Made by a program: the position numbers and the translations under genes
The notes under the pieces: generated by a model
Told to the model about the DNA's origin: nothing
Database searches by the model: none
What the model saw: only the letters and a program-made list of their open reading frames with translations
NCBI RefSeq assembly: GCF_013170825.1
Contig: NZ_CP033365.1
Span: 5,220,001 to 5,284,000, forward strand
Source of the DNA: Mesorhizobium sp. NZP2298
GTDB taxonomy: Bacteria > Pseudomonadota > Alphaproteobacteria > Rhizobiales > Rhizobiaceae
Length of the DNA stretch: 64,000 bases
Direction of reading: 5' to 3'
Part shown: one piece after another, positions 8,252-17,146 of the stretch
Position numbering within the stretch: position 1 is the first letter of the stretch
Layout of the letters: each line of letters opens with the position of its first letter

Positions 8252-8911
8252 ATGGCGCGCACCACAGGATCCGATGGCGAGCGAACGGAGGCGGCAGTCC
8301 GCGAGGCGGCGGTCAACCTGATCGCACGCTATGGCTACGAGGCGATGTCCATGCGCCAACTGGCCGCCGAAGTAGGCGTGCAGGCGGCCGCGCTCTACCG
8401 CTATTTCCCGACCAAGGAAGACCTGCTGTTCACGCTGATGCGCGAGCACATGGAAGGGCTTCGCGAAGCGTGGGAAAACGCCCGGCCAGCCGGCGCCGAT
8501 CCGGCGGAGCAGCTTGCGGCCTATGTACGCAACCACATCGCTTTTCATATCGAGCGCCGGCACGCCACGCATGTGTCGAACATGGAATTGCGCAGTCTGT
8601 CGCCCGACAGGCTGACACAGATCCTGCGCATGCGCACGGCCTACGAAAAGGAACTGCGCGCCATCCTGCGTGACGGCGCCGAAGCCGGTGTGTTCAGCAT
8701 CGAGGACACCGGCCTGACAGCCATGGCTCTGATCCAGATGATGACCGGCGTCATTGTCTGGTTCCGGCCGGGCGAGCGGCTTTCGGTCCCTGAAGTAACG
8801 GCGACATATCTTTCAATGACAATGCGGCTCGTCGGCGCGAAGATCGCTGACAGCGCCGCGCGTCCATCGGACGCGCAAAGGACGCTGTCCCACTTTAATT
8901 TTCGCGCATGA
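8252..8911 (+). CDS. TetR-family regulator, probably of leucine catabolism
   Basis: 219 residues. The N-terminal TetR DNA-binding domain spans about residues 12-58 (VREAAVNLIARYGYEAMSMR, then LAAEVGVQAAALYRYFPTKEDLL), with a helical ligand-binding domain after it. It is the first gene of the isovaleryl-CoA dehydrogenase / methylcrotonyl-CoA carboxylase cluster, 54 bases before ivd, and a palindrome lies just upstream. TetR-type regulators of leucine/isovalerate genes (LiuQ-like) are known in proteobacteria; assigning this one is inference from position. Its stop codon falls inside the palindromic repeat at 8904-8951. Confidence 0.85.
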   Translation: MARTTGSDGERTEAAVREAAVNLIARYGYEAMSMRQLAAEVGVQAAALYRYFPTKEDLLFTLMREHMEGLREAWENARPAGADPAEQLAAYVRNHIAFHIERRHATHVSNMELRSLSPDRLTQILRMRTAYEKELRAILRDGAEAGVFSIEDTGLTAMALIQMMTGVIVWFRPGERLSVPEVTATYLSMTMRLVGAKIADSAARPSDAQRTLSHFNFRA

Positions 8912-8951
8912 TCCTTTCCGAAAATCGAAGCCGATTTTCGGGGTCATGCGC
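8904..8951. repeat. Palindromic repeat between TetR gene and ivd (CATGATC-type)
   Basis: Outer arms GCGCATGATCC / GGGTCATGCGC (one mismatch) enclose inner arms CCGAAAATCG / CGATTTTCGG. It can form a long hairpin containing the TetR stop codon (8909-8911) just before the ivd ribosome site. It resembles copies at 16693, 25448, 35548 and 40114. Confidence 0.75.
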
Positions 8952-8965
8952 CACGGAGGAAAAAC

Positions 8966-10129
8966 ATGTACACGAACACGCTCAGCTTCGGGCTTGACGA
9001 GGACATCGAAGCGCTGCGCGACATGGTGCGGCGCTTCGCCCAGGACCGGATCGCGCCGATCGCCGGCGACATTGACCGCGACAACGAATTTCCGGCGCAT
9101 CTGTGGCGCGAGCTCGGCGCGCTCGGTCTGCTTGGCATAACGGCAAATCCCGATTTCGGTGGCAGCGGCATGGGTTACCTTGCCCATGTCATTGCCGTCG
9201 AGGAGATCTCACGTGCCTCCGCGTCGGTCGGCCTCTCCTACGGCGCTCATTCCAATCTCTGCGTCAACCAGATCAACCGCTGGGCAACGCCGGCTCAGAA
9301 GGAGAAATTCCTGCCGCCGCTGTGTTCGGGCGAACGTGTCGGCGCGCTGGCGATGTCGGAATCCGGCGCCGGCTCCGACGTTGTCTCGCTCAAGTTGCGC
9401 GCCGAAAAGCGCAATGACCGCTATGTGCTTAACGGCACCAAGATGTGGATCACCAACGGCCCGGATGCCGAAACGCTGGTCGTCTATGCCAAGACCGATC
9501 CGGAGCGGAAATCGCGCGGCATCACCGCCTTCATCGTAGAGAAGGCGATGACAGGGTTTTCCGTGGCGCAAAAACTCGACAAGCTCGGCATGCGCGGCTC
9601 CAACACCGGCGAGCTGGTGTTCGAGGATGTCGAAGTGCCATTCGACAATGTGCTGCATGAGGAAGGGCGCGGCGTCGAGGTGCTGATGTCGGGCCTCGAC
9701 TATGAGCGCACCGTGCTTGCCGGTGGCCCGATCGGCCTGATGGCGGCGTGCCTCGACGTGGCGATCCCCTACGTGCACGAACGCAAGCAGTTCGGTCAGG
9801 CGATCGGCGAGTTCCAGCTTGTGCAAGGCAAGCTTGCGGACATGTACACGGTGATGAATGCCGCGCGCGCCTATGTCTATGCCGTCGCCGCCGCCTGCGA
9901 CCGCGGCCAGACCACGCGCAAGGACGCCGCCGGCTGCGTGCTGTTCGCGGCCGAGAAGGCGACGCAGATGGCGCTCGACGCGCTGCAGCTGCTTGGTGGC
10001 AATGGCTATATCAACGACTATCCGACCGGCCGGCTGCTGCGCGACGCCAAACTCTACGAGATCGGCGCCGGCACTAGCGAAATCCGGCGCTGGCTGATCG
10101 GCCGCGAGATCATGGCGGAGGGGGTTTAG
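8966..10129 (+). CDS. ivd: Isovaleryl-CoA dehydrogenase
   Basis: 387 residues, acyl-CoA dehydrogenase family. Oxidises isovaleryl-CoA to 3-methylcrotonyl-CoA in leucine breakdown, passing electrons to ETF. The family signature [13 protein letters not shown] lies at 126-138, the FAD/adenine region [13 protein letters not shown] near 345, and Glu247 in [13 protein letters not shown] is at the position of the catalytic Glu of isovaleryl-CoA dehydrogenases, which differs from most other acyl-CoA dehydrogenases. Ribosome site GGAGG is 9-10 bases upstream. Only 1 base separates its stop from the carboxylase beta gene, so the two are cotranscribed and probably translationally coupled. The ETF-ubiquinone oxidoreductase needed downstream is at 21982-23661. 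Confidence 0.95.
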   Translation: MYTNTLSFGLDEDIEALRDMVRRFAQDRIAPIAGDIDRDNEFPAHLWRELGALGLLGITANPDFGGSGMGYLAHVIAVEEISRASASVGLSYGAHSNLCVNQINRWATPAQKEKFLPPLCSGERVGALAMSESGAGSDVVSLKLRAEKRNDRYVLNGTKMWITNGPDAETLVVYAKTDPERKSRGITAFIVEKAMTGFSVAQKLDKLGMRGSNTGELVFEDVEVPFDNVLHEEGRGVEVLMSGLDYERTVLAGGPIGLMAACLDVAIPYVHERKQFGQAIGEFQLVQGKLADMYTVMNAARAYVYAVAAACDRGQTTRKDAAGCVLFAAEKATQMALDALQLLGGNGYINDYPTGRLLRDAKLYEIGAGTSEIRRWLIGREIMAEGV

Positions 10130-10130
10130 C

Positions 10131-11738
10131 ATGGCCGTCCTTCAGACGCAGATATCGCCCTCCTCCGATACCTTTCGTGCCAATGCCGAACGCATGCGCG
10201 GACTGGTCGCCGACATCGCCGAAAAAGCGGCCATCGTCGAACGCGGCGGTTCGGAGGAGGCGCGCGAGCGCCACATCTCGCGCGGCAAGCTGTTGCCGCG
10301 AGAACGCCTCGCGCAATTGCTCGACATCGGCTCGCCTTTCCTCGAGATCGGCCAGTTCGCGGCATGGTCGATGTATGGCGAGGAAATTTCCTCGGCCGGC
10401 ATGATCGCCGGCATCGGCCGCGTCGAAGGCACCGAGGTGATGGTCGTCGTCAACGATGCCACGGTGAAGGGCGGCACCTATTATCCGCTGACGGTGAAGA
10501 AGCATCTGCGCGCGCAGGAAATCGCGCTGCAGAACAATCTGCCCTGCATCTACCTGGTCGACAGCGGCGGCGCCAATCTGCCCAACCAGGACGAAGTGTT
10601 TCCCGACCGCGAACATTTCGGCCGCATCTTCTACAACCAGGCCAAGATGTCCGCGGCCGGCATCCCGCAGATCGCCTGCGTCATGGGTTCCTGCACGGCC
10701 GGCGGCGCTTATGTGCCGGCGATGTCGGATGAGACGATCATGGTGCGCAACCAGGCGACCATCTTCCTCGGCGGCCCGCCGCTGGTGAAGGCGGCCACCG
10801 GCGAGGATGTCAGCGCCGAGGATCTCGGCGGCGCGGACGTGCATACCAGGCTTTCCGGCGTCGCCGACCATTATGCGATGGACGACGAGCATGCGCTCGC
10901 CATCTGCCGTCGCATCGTCAAAAACCTGAATCGGAACAAGACTGTAAGCCTGAGCTTACAGAAATCGATTCCACCACTTCATTCGGCGAATGAACTCTAC
11001 GGCGTCGTGCCGACCGATCTGCGTCAGCCTTATGATGTACGTGAGGTGATCGCGCGTATCGTCGACGGCTCCGAATTCGACGAGTTCAAGCAGAATTACG
11101 GCACGACGCTGATCACCGGCCTTGCCCATCTCCACGGCATGCCGGTCGGCATCATCGCCAACAATGGTGTCTTGTTTTCCGAAAGCGCGCTGAAGGGCGC
11201 GCACTTCATCGAACTGTGCTGCCAGCGCAAGATCCCGCTGGTCTTCCTTCAGAACATCACCGGCTTCATGGTCGGCCGGAAATACGAAGCCGGCGGCATC
11301 GCCAAGGACGGCGCCAAGCTGGTGATGGCGGTTGCCACCGCCAGGGTTCCGAAGGTGACCGTCATCATCGGCGGTTCGTTCGGCGCCGGCAATTACGGCA
11401 TGTGCGGCCGCGCCTACTCGCCGCGCTTCCTGTGGATGTGGCCGAATGCCCGCATCTCGGTGATGGGCGGCGAGCAGGCGGCGACCGTTCTTGCCATGGT
11501 CAAGCGCGACGGCATCGAGCGCAAAGGGGGCGAATGGAGCGCCGAGGAGGAAGCAAAATTCAAGAAGCCGATCCTGATGAAATACGAGCACGAGGGCCAT
11601 CCGCTTTACTCGTCCGCCCGTCTTTGGGATGACGGCATCATCGATCCGGCAAAGACGCGCGAGGTGCTGGCGCTCAGCCTTTCGGCGGCGCTCAACGCCG
11701 AAATCGAGGACACGCGCTTCGGCGTGTTCAGGATGTGA
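10131..11738 (+). CDS. mccB: 3-methylcrotonyl-CoA carboxylase, carboxyltransferase (beta) subunit
   Basis: 535 residues, full length for the family. Transfers the carboxyl group from biotin to 3-methylcrotonyl-CoA, forming 3-methylglutaconyl-CoA. It shows two crotonase-fold carboxyltransferase halves: an N-half with [16 protein letters not shown] and [16 protein letters not shown], and a C-half with [20 protein letters not shown] and [20 protein letters not shown]. It follows ivd by 1 base and precedes the macro-domain gene by 1 base. The partner biotin subunit is at 13259, unusually separated by three unrelated genes. Known elsewhere as liuB. Confidence 0.95.
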   Translation: MAVLQTQISPSSDTFRANAERMRGLVADIAEKAAIVERGGSEEARERHISRGKLLPRERLAQLLDIGSPFLEIGQFAAWSMYGEEISSAGMIAGIGRVEGTEVMVVVNDATVKGGTYYPLTVKKHLRAQEIALQNNLPCIYLVDSGGANLPNQDEVFPDREHFGRIFYNQAKMSAAGIPQIACVMGSCTAGGAYVPAMSDETIMVRNQATIFLGGPPLVKAATGEDVSAEDLGGADVHTRLSGVADHYAMDDEHALAICRRIVKNLNRNKTVSLSLQKSIPPLHSANELYGVVPTDLRQPYDVREVIARIVDGSEFDEFKQNYGTTLITGLAHLHGMPVGIIANNGVLFSESALKGAHFIELCCQRKIPLVFLQNITGFMVGRKYEAGGIAKDGAKLVMAVATARVPKVTVIIGGSFGAGNYGMCGRAYSPRFLWMWPNARISVMGGEQAATVLAMVKRDGIERKGGEWSAEEEAKFKKPILMKYEHEGHPLYSSARLWDDGIIDPAKTREVLALSLSAALNAEIEDTRFGVFRM

Positions 11739-11739
11739 A

Positions 11740-12270
11740 ATGAGCAAGGCGCCGGACAGGATCCGCATCCACACAGGCGACATCACGAAGCTGGATGTCG
11801 ACGCCATCGTCAATGCCGCCAATTCGTCACTGCTCAGCGGCGGCGGCGTCGATGGCGCCATCCATCGCGCGGCGGGCCATGAGCTCGAGTTCGAATGCCG
11901 GATGCTGAACGGATGCAAGGTCGGCGACGCCAAGATCACCAAGGGTTACAAACTGCCGGCTCGACATGTCATCCACACGGTCGGGCCAGTCTGGCAAGGC
12001 GGCGGCAAAGGCGAAGCCGAGTTGCTGGCCTCCTGCTATCGCAAGTCGCTGGAACTCGCGGCCGCCAATGATTGCCGCACCGTGGCATTCCCGGCGATTT
12101 CGACCGGTGTTTACCGCTACCCGAAAAATGAGGCGACCGAAATCGCTGTCGGGGCGATCGGCACGTTCATCGACGAAAAAAACATACCCGAGACTGTCAT
12201 CATCTGCTGCTTCGATGAACAAACGGCGGAACTATACCGGCGCGCCGTTGCTGCGCTTCGGGAGGCCTGA
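11740..12270 (+). CDS. Macro-domain protein, predicted ADP-ribose / O-acetyl-ADP-ribose hydrolase
   Basis: 176 residues forming a single macro domain, similar to YmdB/MacroD-type proteins. Visible are [20 protein letters not shown] at about 13-32, the glycine-rich [13 protein letters not shown] at about 34-46, and the distal loop [11 protein letters not shown]. These bind ADP-ribose and in this subclass usually remove mono-ADP-ribose or deacetylate O-acetyl-ADP-ribose. It starts 1 base after the carboxyltransferase stop, so translation is probably coupled. O-acetyl-ADP-ribose is a by-product of NAD-dependent deacylases, so a role in acyl-CoA or protein acylation homeostasis during leucine breakdown is possible but unproven. 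Confidence 0.92.
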   Translation: MSKAPDRIRIHTGDITKLDVDAIVNAANSSLLSGGGVDGAIHRAAGHELEFECRMLNGCKVGDAKITKGYKLPARHVIHTVGPVWQGGGKGEAELLASCYRKSLELAAANDCRTVAFPAISTGVYRYPKNEATEIAVGAIGTFIDEKNIPETVIICCFDEQTAELYRRAVAALREA

Positions 12271-12390
12271 ACTGTATGGACCAATCGATTCATCAGCATA
12301 GGCAAACTCGAATCCCTGCCAACGAACTGGCGGCGAGGCAAGATGTTCGCTACTGCTTTTTCCGCGCAATACAATGGGGACAGGGCGAAG

Positions 12391-12762
12391 ATGATGCTGA
12401 AATATCACCGGGGTACGGTTGCCTCGATACTTGCAATCCTACTAATATTCGCAACGACTGCCGCCAACCCGGCCGGATCGCTGGCAGGCAGCAGAGGCGA
12501 CGTGCGTTACCCGATAAACATTCCCGTGGGGACCACCGGAGGCTGCGGCAAGATCTATGGGGCATATCTCGCAGCCGCGGGCCATTCGGCCTTCGCGGCG
12601 ACGCCGATCGTTCCGGCGAGCGAGTACTTCATTTGTGGCGTGAAGCTAAATGCACCGTCACAGAAGGCGGCCGAGGAACTGGCGCTGAAATCCTGTCAGG
12701 CCAGCAAGAGCAAATACAAGGTTACCGTCGCTGGCGCCTGCAGTCTCGCCGCGTCCAAATAG
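12391..12762 (+). CDS. Small secreted protein of unknown function, paralogue 1 of 2
   Basis: 123 residues. The N-terminus has a positively charged start and a hydrophobic segment (about 8-27), read as a signal peptide. The mature part contains SLAGSRGD, a Cys followed by KIYGAYLAAAGHSAFAATP, then CGVKLNAPSQKAAEELALKS and a final GAC-SLAASK. About half the residues are shared with the next gene, including the pattern AGHSAxAxTP and LNAPSQK, and the Cys residues suggest disulfides in the periplasm. I do not recognise the family with certainty; the periodic Cys and Ala-Ala-Ser pattern is loosely like small DUF4189-type domains. Start 12391 was chosen for its purine-rich ribosome site just before the signal peptide; ATG 12343 is also in frame. 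Confidence 0.75.
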   Translation: MMLKYHRGTVASILAILLIFATTAANPAGSLAGSRGDVRYPINIPVGTTGGCGKIYGAYLAAAGHSAFAATPIVPASEYFICGVKLNAPSQKAAEELALKSCQASKSKYKVTVAGACSLAASK

Positions 12763-12801
12763 GCTGGAAGGCGCGCGGTTTTTCTCTTTGGGGGAAGCAG
12801 A

Positions 12802-13176
12802 ATGAAATCCACGAACTCCAGGCGACCAGCCATCGCGATACTGGCCGGGTTGTTCATGATCGTCTCGTCTGGCATCGGCGTGGCCGGCTCGCTAGCGGGA
12901 AGCGAGGGAGACAAGCGGTTCCCGCCGGCTTTGAATGGCGACCCGAAGTCGCCATGCACCAAGGCGTACAAGGCCTATGTGGCGGCCAGCGGCCATTCGG
13001 CCTACGCCACGACGCCGTATTCCAGGGTGGTCTCGCTATACATCCTGTGCGGCACGCGGCTGAATGCACCGTCGCAAAAGGTGGCGGAAGAGCTGGCGAT
13101 GAAATCCTGCCTGGCCACACGTGCGCACTACAAGGTGACGAATGGCGGCGCCTGCGAGATCGCCGCTTCGAAATAG
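12802..13176 (+). CDS. Small secreted protein of unknown function, paralogue 2 of 2
   Basis: 124 residues with an N-terminal signal peptide (hydrophobic about 10-28) and the same mature pattern as the gene at 12391: SLAGSEGDKR, a Cys followed by KAYKAYVAASGHSAYATTP, CGTRLNAPSQKVAEELAMKS, and GACEIAASK at the end. The two genes are 39 bases apart and arose by tandem duplication. Its last ten codons plus stop belong to a 33-bp direct repeat that is duplicated again downstream (13180-13212). It lies between the two subunit genes of methylcrotonyl-CoA carboxylase, yet is exported, so a direct role in the enzyme is unlikely. Confidence 0.75.
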   Translation: MKSTNSRRPAIAILAGLFMIVSSGIGVAGSLAGSEGDKRFPPALNGDPKSPCTKAYKAYVAASGHSAYATTPYSRVVSLYILCGTRLNAPSQKVAEELAMKSCLATRAHYKVTNGGACEIAASK

Positions 13177-13223
13177 GCCGGCGCCTGCGAGATCGCCGCT
13201 TCGAAATAGGCCGGCGCCTGCCA
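13147..13223. repeat. 33-bp tandem direct repeat, about 2.3 copies
   Basis: Two identical 33-base units occupy 13147-13179 and 13180-13212, followed by the first 10 to 11 bases of a third. The unit includes the last codons and TAG stop of the preceding gene, so the second copy is a non-translated echo of that gene's end. Confidence 0.9.
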
Positions 13224-13258
13224 GAATGGCGCCGCCCGCCACAAACCCGGGAGGCTCC

Positions 13259-15241
13259 ATGTTCGCCAAGATCCTGATCGCCAATCGGGGCGAGATCGCA
13301 TGCCGTGTGATCCGCACGGCCCGCAAGCTCGGCGTGCACACTGTCGCCGTCTATTCGGACGCCGACGCGAAATCCCTGCATGTCGAGATGGCCGACGAGG
13401 CTGTCCATATCGGCTCCTCGCCTGTCGGCGAGAGCTATCTGCGCGGTGACAAGATTGTCGCGGCGGCTCTTTCGACCGGGGCGCAGGCCATCCATCCCGG
13501 TTACGGATTCCTGTCGGAAAATCCCGATTTCGTCGACCAGGTGGTGACGGCGGGGCTCACCTTCATCGGCCCGTCGGCGGCCTCGATCCGCGCCATGGGA
13601 CTGAAGGACGCCGCCAAGCGGCTGATGGAGAAAGCCGGCGTTCCTGTCGTTCCGGGTTATCACGGCGAGGCGCAGGAGATCGTGCTGCTTGCGTCCAAGG
13701 CGCGCGAGATCGGTTATCCCGTTCTGATCAAGGCGCGCGCCGGCGGCGGCGGCAAGGGCATGCGGCGCGTCGAGCATCCCGATGATTTTTCCGAGGCGCT
13801 GTCCAGCGCCCGGCGCGAAGCAAAGGCTGCTTTTGGCGACGACCGTGTGCTGGTCGAGAAATATGTCGACAAGCCCCGGCACATCGAAGTGCAGGTGTTC
13901 GGCGACAATTTCGGCAATGCCGTGCATCTCTATGAACGCGACTGTTCGGCACAACGCCGCCACCAGAAGGTGATCGAGGAAGCGCCCGCCCCGGGCATGA
14001 CGCCGGATTTGCGCAAGGCGATGACGGAAGCGGCTGTGAAGGCCGCAAAGGCGATCAACTATTCCGGCGCCGGCACCATCGAATTCATCGTCGATGCCTC
14101 GCAGGGCCTCAAGGCCGACCGCTTCTGGTTCATGGAAATGAACACCCGCCTGCAGGTCGAGCATCCCGTCACCGAAATGGTCACCGGCACCGATCTGGTC
14201 GAGTGGCAGTTGCGGGTCGCCAGCGGCGAAAAGCTGCCGAAGTCGCAGAGCGAGATCGCGCTTGCCGGCCATGCCTTCGAAGCGCGCATCTATGCGGAGG
14301 ACGCGGCAAAAGGGTTCCTGCCTGCTACGGGCACGCTGCATCATCTGAAATTTCCCGAAACAGCACCCGACGCGGCCACGATGCGCATCGAGACCGGCGT
14401 GCGGGCCGGCGATGCCATCTCGCCCTACTACGACCCGATGATCGCGAAGCTGGTCGTCCATGCAAAGGACAGGCAAGCCGCGCTCGAAGCACTCGGCACA
14501 GCGCTATCGCAGACCGAGATTGCCGGCTCCACCGTCAACACCGCCTTTCTTGCCGCTCTCGCCGCCGATCCGGACTTTTGCGCTGGCGACGTCGACACCG
14601 GCCTGATCGGCAGACAGCAGGCGACGCTGACCGAACTCCCGCCGCCGACCGGCGAAATCATCTCGGCAGCCGCCCTTGCCGCGTCCGGCGCAGGATTATT
14701 GCCGCCGTCGAACGACCCGTGGTCGTCGATTTCCGGCTATGCCCATTTCCACGGCGTGGCGCGGCGCACACGGTTGAAGTTCGGCGAGGACGATATTCTG
14801 GCAAAGCTCTCGGTGCGGCCGGACGGGCGTTTCCAGGTGGCGCTCGGTGCGCCCTATGACAGCGCCAATTCGCATGATTTTCGCGCCGCTCCACGCCTCG
14901 CCCGCTGGCCAGGCCACATCACGGTGTTCGAAGGCGCCATCGGCTATACTTTCGCGGTGCCCGACCCGTTGGCACGGAGCGATGACGCGGCGGCCGCGTC
15001 CGGCAGCCTGCGCGCGCCGATGCCGGGTCTGGTCAAGCTGGTGCGCGCGGCAAAGGGCGATGCGGTGATCAAGGGACAAGCTCTCCTGATCCTCGAGGCG
15101 ATGAAGATGGAGCACACCATCGCCGCCCCGCATGACGGGGTGATTGCCGAAATCGCCACGGAAGGTGCGCAGGTCACCGACGGGACGGTGCTTGTGCGGT
15201 TCGTCGAGGAGCAGACCGCCTCAACCGCCGCCGCAGGCTGA
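13259..15241 (+). CDS. mccA: 3-methylcrotonyl-CoA carboxylase, biotin carboxylase/carrier (alpha) subunit
   Basis: 660 residues. An ATP-grasp biotin carboxylase domain spans about 1-450: ILIANRGEIACRVIRTARKL at 4-23, GAGGGGKGMR-type loop ARAGGGGKGMRRV, and the EMNTRLQVEHPVTEM signature. A C-terminal biotinyl domain holds EAMKMEH with the biotin-accepting Lys616. It carboxylates biotin using bicarbonate and ATP, then hands over to MccB. The start at 13259 has GGGAGG upstream and aligns with the family; an in-frame upstream opening is only repeat sequence. Genes for methylglutaconyl-CoA hydratase and HMG-CoA lyase, usual companions, are not in the window. Known elsewhere as liuD. Confidence 0.95.
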   Translation: MFAKILIANRGEIACRVIRTARKLGVHTVAVYSDADAKSLHVEMADEAVHIGSSPVGESYLRGDKIVAAALSTGAQAIHPGYGFLSENPDFVDQVVTAGLTFIGPSAASIRAMGLKDAAKRLMEKAGVPVVPGYHGEAQEIVLLASKAREIGYPVLIKARAGGGGKGMRRVEHPDDFSEALSSARREAKAAFGDDRVLVEKYVDKPRHIEVQVFGDNFGNAVHLYERDCSAQRRHQKVIEEAPAPGMTPDLRKAMTEAAVKAAKAINYSGAGTIEFIVDASQGLKADRFWFMEMNTRLQVEHPVTEMVTGTDLVEWQLRVASGEKLPKSQSEIALAGHAFEARIYAEDAAKGFLPATGTLHHLKFPETAPDAATMRIETGVRAGDAISPYYDPMIAKLVVHAKDRQAALEALGTALSQTEIAGSTVNTAFLAALAADPDFCAGDVDTGLIGRQQATLTELPPPTGEIISAAALAASGAGLLPPSNDPWSSISGYAHFHGVARRTRLKFGEDDILAKLSVRPDGRFQVALGAPYDSANSHDFRAAPRLARWPGHITVFEGAIGYTFAVPDPLARSDDAAAASGSLRAPMPGLVKLVRAAKGDAVIKGQALLILEAMKMEHTIAAPHDGVIAEIATEGAQVTDGTVLVRFVEEQTASTAAAG

Positions 15242-15271
15242 TACACCGAGCGCATCGCCGACCGCAAAACA

Positions 15272-15299
15272 AAATGGCCGGGGCGAACCCCGGCCATTT
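15272..15299. terminator. Bidirectional Rho-independent terminator between mccA and the LivJ-type gene
   Basis: A perfect 12-bp stem (15272-15283 with 15288-15299), CGAA loop and short T/A tracts on both sides, placed between two convergent genes. Confidence 0.88.
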
Positions 15300-15319
15300 C
15301 TCTGGATTATCGCCTCGGA

Positions 15320-16441
15320 TTACTGTGCGATCGGCGCGTACTTGCCGTCATGCCACTGGTTGATGTCGTAGCTGGCGTTCTTGAGGTCGCCCTTCTCGTC
15401 GAAGGTGACGTCGCCGACAACGGTGCTGATCGGCGTGCCGTTCTTCAACGCTTCGGCAACCTTGGCCGGATCGTCGCTGCCGGCACGCTTGATGCCTTCG
15501 GCGAAAGCCTGGACCACGGCGTAGGAGAACAGCGTGAAGCCTTCCGGCACGAAGCCGCCGGCCTTGATCTTCTCGACGGCGGCCTTGGCTTCCGGCTTTG
15601 CCTGCGGGTCCGACGGGAAGACGAACATGGTGCCTTCGCCGGCCGGGCCAGCAACCTGCCAGAACTCCGGCGAGGCGATCGAATCCGGCATGATCAGCTG
15701 GAACTTCAGGTTCTGTTCGGCCGACTGGCGCAGGATCAGGCCGGCTTCAGGATGGTAGCCGCCGAAATAGACGACGTCGGCCTTGAGATCCTTGAGCTTG
15801 GTGACAAGCGCGGAATAGTCCTTCTCGCCGGGATTGATGGCGTCGTAGTAGACTTCCTTCAGGCCACCGGTGTTCATGGTTGCCTTGACAGCGTCAGCCA
15901 CGCCCTGGCCGTAGGCGCTCTTGTCGTGCAGGATGACGACGTTCTTGCCGGCATACTTCTTGGCGATCCACGGGCCGATGAAGGCGCCCTGTGCGTCGTC
16001 ACGCGTATAGAGGCGCATGATCGTCGGCCAGCCGGCCTTGGCGGCCGCGTCGGTCAGCACCGGGTTCGAGGAAGCCGGGCTCATCATCAGCGCGCCGGCT
16101 TCGGCATAGACGGCCGAAGCCGGAATGCTCGAGCCTGAGCAGGCATGCCCATCGATGAACTTGACGCCGTTGGCGACAATGCGGTTGGCGACCGACACGG
16201 CCTGTTTGGGATCGCACTGGTCATCCTCGATGTCGAGCTTGATCATCGAACCGTTGACGCCGCCAGCGGCGTTGATGGCATCGGCGGCAGCCTGTGCGCC
16301 CTGCTTGAACTGATCGCCGATGGTGGCGAGCTGTCCGGTCATCGGGCCGACCACCGAAACGGTGATGTCGTCGGCGAATGCGACCGGCGCACTCATCATC
16401 AGGCCGAAAATGGCCGCGCTCAAAATACTCATTTTTTTCAT
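15320..16441 (-). CDS. Branched-chain amino acid ABC transporter, periplasmic binding protein (LivJ-like)
   Basis: 373 residues. The signal peptide is residues 1-23 (MKKMSILSAAIFGLMMSAPV ending AFA-DD). The mature protein is a type I periplasmic binding protein of the Leu/Ile/Val family: ITVSVVGPMTGQLATIGDQF at the start and the GGVNGSMIKLDIEDDQCDPK segment typical of LivJ. It captures branched-chain amino acids, or related solutes, for a LivHMGF transporter whose other genes are not in the window. The start at 16441 has GGAGGAG 10 bases upstream; an opening 24 codons further up has none. Its position opposite the leucine-degradation operon suggests a metabolic link, but solute specificity cannot be read from sequence. 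Confidence 0.92.
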   Translation of the reverse strand: MKKMSILSAAIFGLMMSAPVAFADDITVSVVGPMTGQLATIGDQFKQGAQAAADAINAAGGVNGSMIKLDIEDDQCDPKQAVSVANRIVANGVKFIDGHACSGSSIPASAVYAEAGALMMSPASSNPVLTDAAAKAGWPTIMRLYTRDDAQGAFIGPWIAKKYAGKNVVILHDKSAYGQGVADAVKATMNTGGLKEVYYDAINPGEKDYSALVTKLKDLKADVVYFGGYHPEAGLILRQSAEQNLKFQLIMPDSIASPEFWQVAGPAGEGTMFVFPSDPQAKPEAKAAVEKIKAGGFVPEGFTLFSYAVVQAFAEGIKRAGSDDPAKVAEALKNGTPISTVVGDVTFDEKGDLKNASYDINQWHDGKYAPIAQ

Positions 16442-16576
16442 TGCAATAGAACTCCTCCACTCACGCGCGGCCGCCCCGGCCGCGCTTCTTCCAGAGAGGC
16501 GGGACAATTTCATCCTTCATCGGGCCTGTCTAGGCGCATTGACGCCGCTCGATTGGGCCTGGGAGGCCTCATCCAC

Positions 16577-16624
16577 GCAAAAAAGCCACGCCAGCCTTGT
16601 TCCGGCCGGTCATGGCTTTTTTGC
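16577..16624. terminator. Terminator-like inverted repeat with A6/T6 arms
   Basis: Arms GCAAAAAAGCCA (16577-16588) and TGGCTTTTTTGC (16613-16624) are perfect and enclose 24 bases with a further GGCC-rich element. The T6 run ends the stem in either direction, as in bidirectional terminators, although no coding gene ends immediately before it on the plus strand. It could end the Sel1 transcript coming from 16880. Confidence 0.5.
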
Positions 16625-16692
16625 CTGTCGGGCTGTTTCCCCAGCGCCCCCGCGCCGCGAACCCCAACTTGGCCGTCCCTGTCTTTCCTGTT

Positions 16693-16741
16693 GACCATGG
16701 TCTTGCCCGAAGACCGGATTCCACTTTCCGGGATCATGGTC
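16693..16741. repeat. Palindromic repeat, CATGATC-type
   Basis: Outer arms GACCATGGTC (16693-16702) and GATCATGGTC (16732-16741) surround a core with CCGGATTCCACTTTCCGGG, matching the family at 25448, 35548 and 40114. Confidence 0.6.
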
Positions 16742-16879
16742 CGTCGTACGGCTTGACCTATTTCGCCTGCCGCATTCTTGTTGTTGGCCTGTGGCCTGGC
16801 TATCTGCGCAGCCTTGTCCCTGTTGTGGCCCGACCGTCTTTGAGCGATCTGGACCCGAGCCTTTCCGCCTCGCGGAAAC

Positions 16880-17146
16880 CTAGTGCATGGTCATCCATTC
16901 GCGGGCTTCGCGCAGCGCCCTGGCAATCTCGACCTTCGACATGGCCGCCGACAGTTCCGAGCGCAGTTCCGCGGCGCGGGCCGAACCCTTGATGGCGGCG
17001 ATGTTGAACCATTTGTGGGCGGCAACGACGTCGGTCTCGCAGTCGCGGCCGGTCGCATACATCATGCCCAGTTCGAAAAGAATGTCGGCCTGGGCAGTTG
17101 CCCCCATGGCGCCGAAGCCTGCTTCAAGCATTTCAAAACGTGCCAT
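16880..17146 (-). CDS. Sel1-like repeat protein, small
   Basis: 88 residues. It contains one clear Sel1/TPR-like repeat, ILFELGMMYATGRDCETDVV followed by AAHKWFNIAAIKGSARA at about 22-58, in which Gly/Ala/Trp spacing matches Sel1 repeats. A final amphipathic helix follows. There is no signal peptide, so it is probably cytosolic and works through protein contacts. A ribosome site AGGGGA precedes the ATG. The gene is monocistronic and divergent from the DUF2147 gene at 17586. Partner unknown. Confidence 0.75.
   Translation of the reverse strand: MARFEMLEAGFGAMGATAQADILFELGMMYATGRDCETDVVAAHKWFNIAAIKGSARAAELRSELSAAMSKVEIARALREAREWMTMH

Larger units (their letters stand above)
16442..16879. other. 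Intergenic region with two inverted repeats
   Basis: No gene recognised. It holds the likely LivJ-type promoter, the long-armed inverted repeat at 16577-16624 and a palindromic repeat at 16693-16741. Confidence 0.55.
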
